64,000 nucleotides of DNA from Bos javanicus (lineage: Eukaryota; Chordata; Mammalia; Artiodactyla; Bovidae), in contig NC_083869.1 in assembly GCF_032452875.1 (NCBI RefSeq), positions 82,330,501-82,394,500 on the forward strand, written 5' to 3'. Made by a program: the position numbers and the translations under genes. This document shows, piece after piece, positions 11,937 to 21,723 of the stretch. Numbering within the stretch: the first letter of the stretch is position 1; each line of letters begins with the position of its first letter. A model generated the notes under the pieces. The model was not told the origin of the DNA. It did no database searches and saw nothing but the letters and a program-made list of their open reading frames with translations.

Positions 11937-12174
11937 TAATATTTCTATTCATTGAAATCAAAATAATTGATTTTTCTATTTACTTTGTTTTGTAACCCTG
12001 GGATTTTGTATTTCCTCACTCTTTTGCCTTTCTTCCCTTAGGGTCCTAGTTATATTTGAGCAGTTCAGTGGTAAAGTTAAAGGCGTGTTTATTAATATCA
12101 TATTTCACAGTCTGGTCAGGAAAACATATGTACAAGGTATTTTAACAAAGATAATACATAAAGAATTGACTTGG

Positions 12175-12614
12175 TTGTTGTTGTTCAGCTGCTCTGTGGT
12201 GTCTGACTCTTTACCACTCCATGAACTGTAGCACATCATTCTTCCCTATCCTTCACCATCTCCTGGAATTTGCTCAAAGTCATGTCCATTGAGTCTGTAA
12301 AACCATCTCATTCTGTGGCATCCCCTTCTCCTTGTGCCTTCAATATTTCCCAGCATCAGGGTCTTTTCTGATGAGTCAGATCTTCACATAAGGTATGATG
12401 TGAAGGACTGGACTTTCAGCTTCAGCATTGGTCTTTCCAATGAATATTCAGGGTTGATTTCCTTTAGTGTTGACTGGTTTGATTTCCTTGCTGTCCAAGG
12501 TACTCTTTACTTACACCACAACTCTGCACCACAGTTTGAAAGCATCAGTTTTTAACGCTCAGCCTTTTTTATTGTCCAGGTCTCACATCCATACATGAGT
12601 ACAGGAAAAACCAT
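12175..12614 (-). mobile_element. Old BovB 3' fragment, part 1 of 2
   Basis: Antisense BovB 3'UTR and C-terminal coding region. It stops at CAGGAAAAACCAT (12602-12614), exactly where the next element begins. Its sequence resumes at 18200 with the same motif, so this is the outermost target in a three-level nest. More diverged than the copy inserted in it. Confidence 0.92.
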
Positions 12615-12749
12615 CAGTTCAGTTCTGTCATTCAGTCGTGTTCAACTTTTTGCGACCCCATGAATTGCAGCACACCAGGCCTCCCTGTCCATCACCAACT
12701 CCAGGAGTTCACACACACTCACGTGCATCGAGTCAGTGATGCCATCCAG

Positions 12750-13505
12750 TTATCTCATCCTCTGGAGTCCTCTTCTCCTCCTGCCCTCAATCCCTCCCAG
12801 CATTGAAGTCTTTTTCAATGAGTCAATGCTACGCATGAGGTGGCAAAAGTACTGGAGTTTCAGCTTTAGCATCATTCCTTCCAAAGAAATCCCAGGGATG
12901 ATTTCCTTCAGAATGGACTGGTGGGATCTCCTTGCAGTCCAAAGGACTCTCAAGAGTCTTCTCCAACACCACGGTTCAAAAGCATCAATTCTTTGGCATA
13001 CAGCCTTCTTCACAGTCCAACTCTCACATCCATACATGACCACAGGAAAAACCATAGCCTTGACTAGACGAACCTCTGTTGGCAAAATAATGTCTCTGCT
13101 TTTCAATATGCTATCTAGGTTGGTCATAACTTTCCTTCCAAGGAGTAAGCATCTTTTAATTTCATGGCTGCAATCACTATCTGCAGTGATTTTGGAGCCC
13201 CAAAAAATAAAGTCTGACACTGTTTCCACTGTTTCCCCATCTATTTGCCATGAAGTGATGGGACCAGATGCCATGATCTTCATTTTCTGAATGATGAGCT
13301 TTAAGCCAACTTTTTCACTCTCCACTTTCACTTTCATCAAGAGGCTTTTTCGTTCCTCTTCACTTTCTGCCATAAGGGTGGTGTCATCTGCATATCTGAG
13401 GTTATTGATATTTCTCCTGGCAATCTTGATTCCAGCTTGGGTTTCTTCCAGTCCAGCATTTCTCATGATGTACTCTGCATATAAGTTAAATAACCAGGGT
13501 GACAA
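12750..13505 (-). pseudogene. BovB reverse transcriptase C-terminal half
   Basis: An open stretch of 251 codons. It has SPWLFNLYAEY at residues 2-12 and the catalytic YADD box at residues 38-41, then the thumb and the C-terminal segment with WTVKKA and LLRVLWTARR. It ends at TAA where the tail of other copies has Trp (the usual ..RMRWLDG). The first Met is internal, because the upstream half of the domain (13581-14021) is cut off by a stop. Catalytic Asp residues are intact but the protein is split. Confidence 0.93.
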
Positions 13506-13580
13506 TATACAGCCTTGATGTACTCCTTTTCCTATTTGGAACCAGTCTGTTGTTCCATGTCCAGTTCTAACTGTTGCTTC

Positions 13581-14021
13581 CTAACCTGCATAAAAATTTC
13601 TCAAGAGGCAGATCAGGTGGTCTGGTATTCCCATCTCTTTCAGAATCTTCCACAGTTTATTGTGATCCACACAGTCAAAGGCTTTGGCATAGTCAATAAA
13701 GCAGAAATAGATGCTTTTCTGGAACTCTCTTGCTTTTTCCATGATCCAGCAGATGTTGGCAATTTGATCTCTGGTTCCTCTGCCTTTTCTAAAACCAGCT
13801 TGAACATCAGGAAGTTCACCGTTCACGTATTGCTGAAGCCAGGCTTGGAGAATTTTGAGTATTACTTTACTAGCATGTGAGATGAGTGCAATTGTGCAGT
13901 AGTTTGAACATTCTTTAGCATTGCCTTTCTTTAGGATTAGAATGAAAACTAACCTTTTCCAGTCCTGTGGCCACTGCTGAGTTTTCCAAATTTGTTGGCA
14001 TATTGAGTGCAGCACTTTCAC
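13581..14021 (-). pseudogene. BovB reverse transcriptase N-terminal half
   Basis: 146 codons covering fingers and palm: WPQDWK, FRKGRGTRDQI and motif A FIDYAKAFDCVD with its catalytic Asp. It ends at TAG immediately after NFYAG, where other copies have CAG (Gln). A single nonsense change therefore separates it from the YADD-containing half. Together they cover the reverse transcriptase of the 12615-18199 element. Confidence 0.92.
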
Positions 14022-14171
14022 AGCATCATCTTTCAGGATTGGAATAGCTCAACTGGAATTCCATCGCATCCCCTAGCTTTGTTCGTAGTGATGCTTTCTA
14101 ATGCCCACTGGACTCCACATTCCAGGATGTCTGACTCTAGGTCAGTGATCACACCATTGTGATCATCTGGG

Positions 14172-15191
14172 TCATGAAGATCTTTTTTGTACAGTTTCTG
14201 TGTATTCTTGCCACTTCTTCTTAATATCTTCTGCTTCTGTTAGGTCCATACCATTTCTGTCCTTTATCGAGCCCATCTTTGCATGAAATGTTCCCTTGTT
14301 ATATCCCATTTTCTTGAAGAGATCACTAGTCTTTCCCATTCCACTGTTTTCCTCTATTTCTTTGCATTGGTAACTGAGGAAGGCTTTCCTCTCTCTTGTT
14401 GCCATTCTTTGGAACTCTGCATTCAGATGCTTATATTTTTCCTTTCCTCCTTTGCTTTTCACTTCTCTTCTTTTCAGAGCTATTTGTAAAGCCTTCCCAG
14501 ACAGCCATTTTGCTTTTCTGAATTTCTTTTCCATGGGGATGATCTTGATCCCTGTCTCCTGTACAATGTCACGAACCTCATTCCATAGTTCACCAGGCAC
14601 TCTATCTATCAGATCTAGGCCCTTAAATCTATTTCTCACTTCCACTGTATAATCATAAGAGATTTGATTTAGGTCACACCTGAATGGTCTAGTGATTTTC
14701 TCTACTTTCGTCAATTTAAGTCTGAATTTGGTAATAAAGAGTTCATGATCTGAGCCACAGTCAGCTCCCAGTCTTGTTTTTGTTAACTGTGTAGAGGTTC
14801 TCCATCTTTGGCTGCAAAGAATATAGTCAATCTGATTTCGATGTTGACCATCTGGTGATGCCCATGTGTAGAGACTTCTCTTGTGTTGTTGAAAGAGGGT
14901 GTTTGCTATGACCAGTGCATTTTCTCGGCAAAACTCTATTAGTCTTTGCCCTGCTTCATTCCGTATTCCAAGGCCAAATTTGCCTGTTACTCCAGGTGTT
15001 TCTTGACTTCCTAGTTTTGCATTCCAGTCCCCTATAATGAAAAGGACATCTTTTTTGGGTGTTAGTTCTAAAAGGTCTTGTAGTTCTTCATAGAACCGAA
15101 CAACTTCAGCTTCTTCAGCATTACTGGTTGGGGCATAGACTTGGATTATTGTAATATTGAATGGTTTGCCTTGGAAATGAACAGAGATCAT
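14172..15191 (-). pseudogene. BovB endonuclease domain and linker
   Basis: 339 codons, the best preserved endonuclease in the window. Signatures of the exonuclease-endonuclease-phosphatase fold are visible: VYAP at residues 18-21, GDWNAK at 54-59, the QIDYIL stretch at 120-125 and GSDHEL at 146-151 near the domain end. The domain would nick target DNA to prime reverse transcription. The frame starts at an internal Met because a TGA at 15228-15230 cuts off the first 62 residues. It ends through a 2-nt deletion (CAGAAACTG in the element where sister copies read CAGAAGAACTG). The linker to the reverse transcriptase follows residue 160. Confidence 0.95.
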
Positions 15192-15227
15192 TCTGTCGTT
15201 TTTGAGATTGCATCCAAGTACTGCATT

Positions 15228-15416
15228 TCAGACTCTTTTGTTGACCATGATGGCTACTCCATTGCTTCTGAGGGATTCCTGCCCGCAGTAGTAGATATAA
15301 TGGTCATCTGAGTTAAATTCACCCATTCCAGTCCATTTGAGTTTGCTGATTCCTAGAATGTCGACATTCACTCTTGACATCTCTTGTTTGACTACTTCCA
15401 ATTTGCCTTGATTCAT
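15228..15416 (-). pseudogene. BovB protein N-terminus
   Basis: 62 codons beginning MNQGKLEVVKQE, which I recognise as the start of the BovB protein. They are followed by the first endonuclease motifs (NVDILGISKLKW, with the acidic and Trp positions near the start of the fold). It terminates at TGA (15228-15230 on the minus strand). The family sequence I recall has CGA (Arg) here, so the stop fits CpG decay. Confidence 0.9.
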
Positions 15417-15438
15417 GGACCTGATATTCCAGGTTCCT

Positions 15439-17356
15439 AGAAATGCAAAAAAGCAAAATGGCTGGCTGGGGAGGCCTTACAAATAGCTGAGAAAAGAAGA
15501 GAATCGAAAAGCAATGGAGAAAAGGAAAGATATAAACACCTGAATGCAGAGTTCCAAAGAATAGCAAGAAGACATAAGAAGCCTTCTTCAGCAATCAGTG
15601 TAAAGAAATAGAGGAAAACAACAGAATGGGAAAGACTAGGGATCTCTTCAAGAAAATCAGAGATACCAAAGAAACACTTCATGCAAAGATGGGCTCGATA
15701 AAGGACAGAAATGGTATGGACCTAACAGAAGCAGAAGATATTAAGAAGAGATGGCAAGAATACACAGAAGAACTGTACAAAAAAGATCTTCACGCCCCAG
15801 ATAATCACAATGGTGTGATCACTGACCTAGAGCCAGACATCCTGGAATGTGAAGTCCAGTGGGTGTTAGAAAGCATCACTATGAACAAAGCTAGTGGAGG
15901 TGATGGAATTCCAGTTGAGCTATTCCAAATCCTGAAACATGATGCTGTGAAAGTGCTGCACTCAATATGCCAACAAATTTGGAAAACTCAGCAGTGGCCA
16001 CAGGACTGGAAAAGGTCAGTTTTCATTCCAATCCCAAAGAAAGGTAATGCCAAAGAATGCTCAAACTACCACACAATTGCACTCATCTCACACGCTAGTA
16101 AAGTAATGCTTAAAATTCTCCAAGCCAGGCTTCAGCAATATGTGAACCATGAACTTCCAGATATTCAAGCTGGTTTTAGAAAAGGCAGAGGAACCAGAGA
16201 TCAAATTGACAACATCTGCTGGATCATGGAAAAAGCAAGAGAGTTCCAGAAAAGCATCTATTTCTGCTTTATTGACTATGCCAAAGCCTTTGACTGTGTG
16301 GATCACAATAAACTGTGGGAAATTCTGAAAGAGATGGGAATACCGGACCACCTGATCTGTCTCTTGAGAAATTTTTATGCAGGTCAGGAAGCAACAGTTA
16401 GAACTGGACATGGAACAACAGACTGGTTCCAAATAGGAAAAGGAGTACATCAAGGCTATATATTGTCACCCTGGTTATTTAACTTATATGCAGAGTACAT
16501 CATGAGAAATGCTGGACTGGAAGAAACCCAAGCTGGAATCAAGATTGCCAGGAGAAATATCAATAACCTCAGATATGCAGATGACACCACCCTTATGGCA
16601 GAAAGTGAAGAGGAACTCAAAAGCCTCTTGATGAAAGTGAAAGTGGAGAGTGAAAAAGTTGGCTTAAAGCTCAACATTCAGAAAACTAAGATCATGGCAT
16701 CTGGTCCCATCACTTCATGGCAAATAGATGGGGAAACAGTGGAAACAGTGTCAGACTTTATTTTTGGGGCTCCAAAATCACTGCAAATAGTGATTGCAGC
16801 CATGAAATTAAAAGACGTTTACTCCTTGGAAGGAAAGTTATGACCAACCTAGATAGCATATTCAAAAGCAGAGACATTACTTTGCCAACAGAGGTTCGTC
16901 TAATCAAGGCTATGGTTTTTCCTCTGGTCATGTATGGATGTGAGAATTGGACTGTGAAGAAGGCTGAGTGCTGAAGAATTGATGCTTTTGAACTGTGGTG
17001 TTGGAGAAGACTCTTTAGAGTCCCTGGACTGCAAGGAGATCCCACCAGTCCATTCTGAAGGAGATCAGCCCTGGGATTTCTTTGGAAGGAATGATGCTAA
17101 AGCTGAAACTCCAGTACTTTGGCCACCTCATGTGAAGAGTTGACTCATTGGAAAAGACTCTGATGCTGGGAGGGATTGGGGGCAGGAGGAGAAGGGGACG
17201 ACAGAGGATGAGATGGCTGGATGGCATCACTGACTCGATGGACGTGAGTCTCAGTGAACTCCGGGAGTTGGTGATGGACAGGGAGGCCTGGCATGCTGCG
17301 ATTCATGGGGTCACAAAGAGTCGGACACGACTAAGGGACTCATCTGATCTGATCTG
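15439..17356 (+). mobile_element. 5'-truncated BovB nested inside the minus-strand BovB
   Basis: Starts abruptly in the linker between endonuclease and reverse transcriptase (AGAAATGCAAAAAAGC) and runs to the BovB 3' terminus (CATCTGATCTGATCTG). The host reads ...AGGTTCCT at 15438 and resumes ATGCAATATTG at 17357. These match the continuous family text I remember, so the host lost nothing visible and no TSD was made. The two copies are very similar and share variants such as NFYAG and SPWLF. C-terminal coding pieces beyond the frameshift near 16770 are in other frames, up to about 17330. Confidence 0.95.
15626..16843 (+). pseudogene. BovB reverse transcriptase, longest open copy
   Basis: 405 codons, the longest open retrotransposon frame in the window. 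From the N-terminus it has the linker (MGSIKDRNGMDLTEAEDIKK), fingers (ASGGDGIPVELFQ), FRKGRGTRDQI, motif A FIDYAKAFD at residues 215-223, GVHQGYILSPWLFN, and YADD at residues 317-320. Thus all visible palm catalytic Asp residues are present. It lacks the endonuclease because the element is 5'-truncated. The frame is lost near residue 380 (DFIF followed by GAPKSL instead of LGSKIT), probably a 1-nt indel in a T/G run. It has no promoter of its own and is a retrotransposition corpse. Confidence 0.94.
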
Positions 17357-18199
17357 ATGCAATATTGCTCTTTACAGCATCCGACCTTGCTTCTATCACC
17401 TGTCACATCCACAACTGGGTATTCTTTTTGTTTGTCTCCATCCCTTCATTCTTTCTGGAGTTATTTCTCTACTGATCTCCAGTAGCATATTGGGCACCTA
17501 CTGACCTGGGGAGTTCCTCTATCAGTATCCTATCATTTTACCTTTTCATACTGTTCATGGGGTCTCAAGGCAAGAATACTGAAGTGGTTTGCCATTCCCT
17601 TCTCCAGTGGACCACATTCTGTCAGATCTCTGCACCATGACCCACCGTCTTGGGTTGCCCCACAGGCATGGCTTAGTTTCATTGAGTTAGACAAGGCTGT
17701 GGTTCTAGTGTGATTAGAATGACTAGTTTTCTGTGAATATGGTTTCAGTGTGTCTGACCTCTCATGCCCTCTTGCAGCACCTACCATCTTACTTGGGTTT
17801 CTCTTACCCTGGACGTGGGCTATTTCTTCACAGCTGCTCCAGCAAAGCACAGCCACTACTCCGTACCTTGTACGCGGGATATCTCCTCATCGCCACCCTT
17901 CCTGACCTTCAACGTGGGATAGCGCCTCTAGGCCCTCCTGAGCCTGCGCAGCCACCACTCCTTGGACAGGTGTTGGTCCTCCCGGCCACCGCCCCTGACC
18001 TTGGACTTGGGTAGCTCTTCTCTGCCGTTCCTGCGCCGTTGCAGCCTGGCACTCTTGGCTGCCCTTGTCCTCGGACGTGGGGTAACTCCTCTTGGCCGCC
18101 GCCCTTCCAGCATGGGGTCCTCCCGGCTTCTGCCCCTGACCTCGGACGTGGGGTAGCTCCTCTTGGCCGTGGCCGCCGTCGCGCTTAGTGCGCCGGTTG
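17357..18199 (-). mobile_element. Near-full-length BovB, 5'UTR part
   Basis: Continuation of the 12615-15438 element across the nested copy. It is the BovB 5'UTR in antisense (CAATATTGCTCTTTACAGCA ... TTCTTTCTGGAGTTATTTCT). The distal half is GC- and CpG-rich, unlike its surroundings. It carries a repeated motif related to GGACGTGGGGTAGCTCCTC at 17811, 17871, 17911, 17964, 18003, 18072 and 18143. This region would be the element's promoter, reading leftward. It ends at the TSD (18200-18212). Confidence 0.92.
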
Positions 18200-18358
18200 C
18201 AGGAAAAAGCATAGCTTTGACTTTTTGGACTTTTGTCATCAATAATATCTCTGCATTTTAATACGCTGTCTAGGTTTGTCATTGCTTTTCTTCCAAGGAG
18301 CAAGCATCTTTTAATTTCGTGGCTGCAATCAATGTCCACAGTGATTTTGGAGCCCAAT
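18200..18358 (-). mobile_element. Old BovB 3' fragment, part 2 of 2
   Basis: Starts with CAGGAAAAAGCAT (the TSD copy) and continues the antisense BovB coding sequence exactly from where 12175-12614 stopped (GCATAGCTTTGAC ... TTTCTTCCAAGGAGCAAGC). It ends near GGAGCCCAATAAATAA. An A-rich tract follows near 18410-18430. Confidence 0.9.
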
Positions 18359-19104
18359 AAATAAACTTGGTAGACATGAGCAAATTTAGAAAGAAAAGTG
18401 AAGGAAAGGAAAAGAAAAAAAAAAAAAAACCATGACAGCATATAAATAGTGTAGAAAGCAGCTAAATCCCTCGAACTAAGACAGGAATCAACCAAGTATG
18501 GTTCTGGGCCAAATCCAGTGCTCTACCTAATTGTTAAGGCAGACCAAGAATGCTTTTTTAATTTTTTAAATATATCTGTAAGTACCTACACATTCATTAA
18601 TGTTAATTCTTAGGCTTCACAACTCAGAATATTTATTATTTGGGCTTTTAATAAAAAGTTTGTCCAACCCTGAACAATAGGAACAAAGGGAAGAGGTGTT
18701 GTGATAAGGTCCAAGGAGTTGAGTCTTCTGTATCTCTGCTAAAATCTCTGAGGATTTTGCCTTCAGGCTGCTTCTCAGAACGCCAAAAGAAGTTGAAGGC
18801 TAGAAATAACCATGTCTGGTCAGCTGAAGGGGCAAAACTGAGAGGGGTAATATACAATTAGGAGTGGCACTTCTTATTCCTTCCTTCTGCCCTCACTGGT
18901 TCTCTGTTCCTTCCTATTGGTGGTTTGCAGATGCTTAGCCCCAGATTTATAATGCTTGGAGCTTTGAATATATGGGGCTGAAAGACTACTGCTTATTAGC
19001 CAAGGTGGTGTACTAGATAGCTCTGAATTATCTGGCTAGAGGTATGTTTTTGATTTAGGTGATATAACTTTCAAGACAGAGAGGAGCAATCAAGTATTCC
19101 TAGC
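18359..19104. other. Unique sequence with A-rich tract
   Basis: No gene seen. An A-rich tract near 18405-18430 is followed by unassigned sequence. Confidence 0.5.
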
Positions 19105-20170
19105 ATTTGACTGTGTGGATCACAATAAACTGTGGGAAATTCTTCAAGAGATGGGAATATCAGACCACAAGACCTGCCTTTTGAGAAATCTGTATGCAGG
19201 TCAGGAAGCAACAGTTAGAACTGGACATGAAACAACAGACTGATTCCAAATAGGAAAAGGAGTACATCAAGGCTATATATTGTCACCCTGGTTATTTAAC
19301 TTATATGCAGAGTACATCATGAGAAATGCTGGACTGGAAGAAGCACAAGCTGGAATCAAGATTGCCAGGAGAAATATCAATAACCTCAGATATGCAGATA
19401 ACACGACCCTTATGGCAGAAAGTGAAGAGGAACTCAAAAGCCTCTTGATGAAAGTGAAAGTGGAGAGTGAAAAATTTGGCTTAAAACTCAACATTCAGAA
19501 AATGAAGATCATGGCATCCGGTCCCATCACTTCATGGGAAATAGATGGGGAAACAGCGCAAACAGTGTCAGACTTTATTTTTGGGGGCTCCAAAATCACT
19601 GCAGATGGTGACTGCAGCCATGAAATTAAAAGATGCTTACTCCTTGGAAGGAAAGTTATGACCAACCTAGATAGCATATTCAAAAGCAGAGACGTTACTT
19701 TGTCAACAAAGGTCCATCTATTCAAGGCTATGGTTTTTTTGTGGTCATGTATGGATGTGAGAGTTGGACTGTCAAGAAGGCTGAGCACCAAAGAATTGAT
19801 GCTTTTGAACTGTGGTGTTGGATAAGACTCTTGAGAGTCCCTTGGACTGCAAGGAGATCCCACCAGTCCATTCTGAAGGAGATCAGCCCTGGGATTGCTT
19901 TGGACAGAATGATGCTAAAGCTGAAACTGCAGTACTTTGGCCACCTCATGTGAAGAGTTGACTCATTGGAAAAGACTCTGATGCTGGGAGGGATTGAGGG
20001 CAGGAGGAGAAGGGGACGACAGAGGATGAGATGGCTGGATGGCATCACTGACTCAATGGATGTGAGTCTGAGTGAACTCCGCATGTTGGTGATGGACAGG
20101 GAGGCCTGGCGTGCTGCGATTCATGGGGTTGCAAAGAGTCGGACACGACTGAGCGACTGAAGTGAACTGA
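19105..20170 (+). mobile_element. BovB 5'-truncated copy, 1.1 kb
   Basis: Begins inside motif A (TTTGACTGTGTGGATCAC) and reaches the 3' terminus (GCGACTGAAGTGAACTGAA). It shares the SPWLF variant with the nested pair at 12.6-17.4 kb. No TSD recognised. Confidence 0.94.
19280..19825 (+). pseudogene. BovB reverse transcriptase remnant with mutated YADD
   Basis: 181 codons starting at an internal Met just before PWLFNLYAEY. The catalytic box reads YADN (residues 38-41). The second catalytic Asp is Asn (GAT AAC where sister copies have GAT GAC), which should abolish polymerase activity. Upstream, TGA at 19241-19243 replaces the TGG codon that gives Trp in TTDWFQ in the other copies. The end is frameshifted near the WTVKKA segment. 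Confidence 0.92.
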
Positions 20171-21054
20171 AAGAAAACACCCCAATACACCTGAATGTAT
20201 TCAATATTCTTTTTTTGCTCTTTGCTTTCATTCCAGGTCATGTATTTATTCTTACATATAAATATTCGCACCCTACTGCTTACTCAGATCTCTGTGGCCT
20301 GTTTCATTTATTCAGAGTAAGAATCTATTAAGTTTCTACACAGCCTCTTTGCACAGGTGCAGTGTGAGAATGGTAACAAGCATAAGTCAATACTAACTGT
20401 CCCTGTGTGAGAAGGAAATAATTTCCATTTTCTTTTTCCTCAAGTTATTCATGCAGGTCAATCAAATTAAGCTCTGATCATTACCTTAACCCAGGCTTTT
20501 ACCTTTAGAGGTATAAAGCAGTAATACAAATGAATGGAACCAACTATTATTATTTTTTTTCCATCCATCCCCTGAAGTGACTCAATATCAATTCATGGTC
20601 TTGTTCTCTGTATGTCACTGGGTAGATATAGTATATAAGGGATGCAATCATAATAAATATTCTTGGATTATTGAATTTCAGGAAAATTCAAAAAGTCAAG
20701 CTGAATCTTAGAGCACTGTCTCTGAGATTAGCAGAATGTATGACCAGAAGTTAATCATATAATATTCACTTTCAATTCCTCTTGAGTTAGAGACCTGTTT
20801 CTTTCAGCAGAGGTTTGTTTTACATTTGATAATTTGCTTTGATCTTACTATGTACAGTGACCTCTGGACTGAACTGATTATCCTTTGGAAATTTTTACAC
20901 AATATGAATCTTATTCATATTTTACACAATATGAGTCTTATACACATGAAGTAAATGTCTTGATAAATGAGCAAAAACAGACATAATGCTAATGAGTTAA
21001 AATGTGAACATTAAAGTGTTTGGAAAATCTAACAAAAAAGGGTCAATAGATGTG
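20171..21054. other. Unique sequence
   Basis: No gene or confident repeat recognised. Confidence 0.5.
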
Positions 21055-21188
21055 TGCTAGTCCTCTAGGCTACCGTAACAAAATACCACAGATTGAGTGG
21101 CTTAAAAGACAAAAATTTATTTTCTTACAGTTCTGAAGACTGTAAGTTCAAAATCAAGATGCCAGGTGGGTTGGTGTCTGGTGAGACC

Positions 21189-21654
21189 TGACAAAGATTC
21201 TTTTATTGACCAAACACCCCTCAGATTCCTCTGAACTCTTTCAACTAGGCCAGACCTTTGGGCTTCCACATTTACTTCTGTGTTCAATTTTAGCAAGAAC
21301 CCTACTGTCAGTTTAACCAGATGTCCACCTCTACCCTCAGTATCTGATCACTTTCAATGTCTACTTGGGTTTCTTATCCTTGATTACAGCCCAGGAGAGG
21401 TCTGATCACCCTGGCCTGCCTTCAGTAAGAATCCTGGTAACACAGTGTAGCCAAAATCTCTCTTATTCCTGGTGTTTCTCTTAGTATTACTTAGTATTCT
21501 CTTAATATTCCTGGTGTCTCATCTCTGAACCCCACCACTTTGTTTATGCTCTCTTTGGAGTTGACTTCAAAATTCCATTGCAGCAGTCCCTACGTCTATT
21601 GCATTAGTGTCTCCTTGAACAAAGTCCACCTGGCCATTTTGAACAGTGTCATGA

Positions 21655-21700
<46 letters not shown>

Positions 21701-21723
21701 ATGTATTTTTTTCCCCTTCAACA
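21189..21723. mobile_element. Putative LTR-like insertion, 535 bp, unnamed
   Basis: Interrupts the MaLR LTR and runs from TG (21189) to CA (21723, ending CTTCAACA), as LTRs do. Phrases such as GATCACTTTCAATGTCTACT and CCATTGCAGCAGTCCCTACG resemble an old ERVL-class LTR, but I cannot name it and see no TSD. Confidence 0.4.
21655..21702. repeat. Compound (TA)n(TG)n microsatellite
   Basis: Alternating TA then TG dinucleotides. It yields meaningless poly-Cys-Val and Tyr-Ile reading frames. Confidence 0.95.

Larger units (their letters stand above)
12615..15438 (-). mobile_element. Near-full-length BovB, 3' part
   Basis: BovB is a non-LTR retrotransposon of the RTE clade. It encodes one protein with an apurinic-type endonuclease (nicks target DNA) and a reverse transcriptase (copies element RNA into the nick). 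This copy reads on the minus strand from its CTGAACTGA-type 3' terminus at 12615 up to the protein start at 15416. The sequence then breaks at 15438 and continues at 17357, because a plus-strand BovB lies between. The 13-bp duplication CAGGAAAAA(C/G)CAT at 12602-12614 and 18200-18212 brackets the whole insertion. The two parts sum to about 3.7 kb, close to the full family length. Confidence 0.95.

Noticed and set aside
13515..13880. Reading frame opposite the BovB reverse transcriptase, recurring opposite other copies (16088-16453, 54676 onward, 5274-5639)
   Set aside because: It recurs only because the sense BovB sequence is conserved. It has no domain, no start context, and stops vary between copies. 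It is an antisense shadow.
17560..17640. Bov-A-like text (GGCAAGAATACTGAAGTGG) resembling a SINE fragment
   Set aside because: It is an integral part of the BovB 5'UTR as I remember it and lies in continuous UTR text, without head, tail or TSD.
17870..18199. CpG-rich stretch that could be taken as a CpG island promoter of a host gene
   Set aside because: It ends exactly at the BovB TSD and matches BovB 5'UTR. No host exon is adjacent.
17887..18495. 202-codon minus-strand frame rich in Arg, Gly and Gln
   Set aside because: It crosses the BovB 5'UTR into the older BovB piece and an A-rich tract. The GC-rich UTR repeats explain both the length and the composition.
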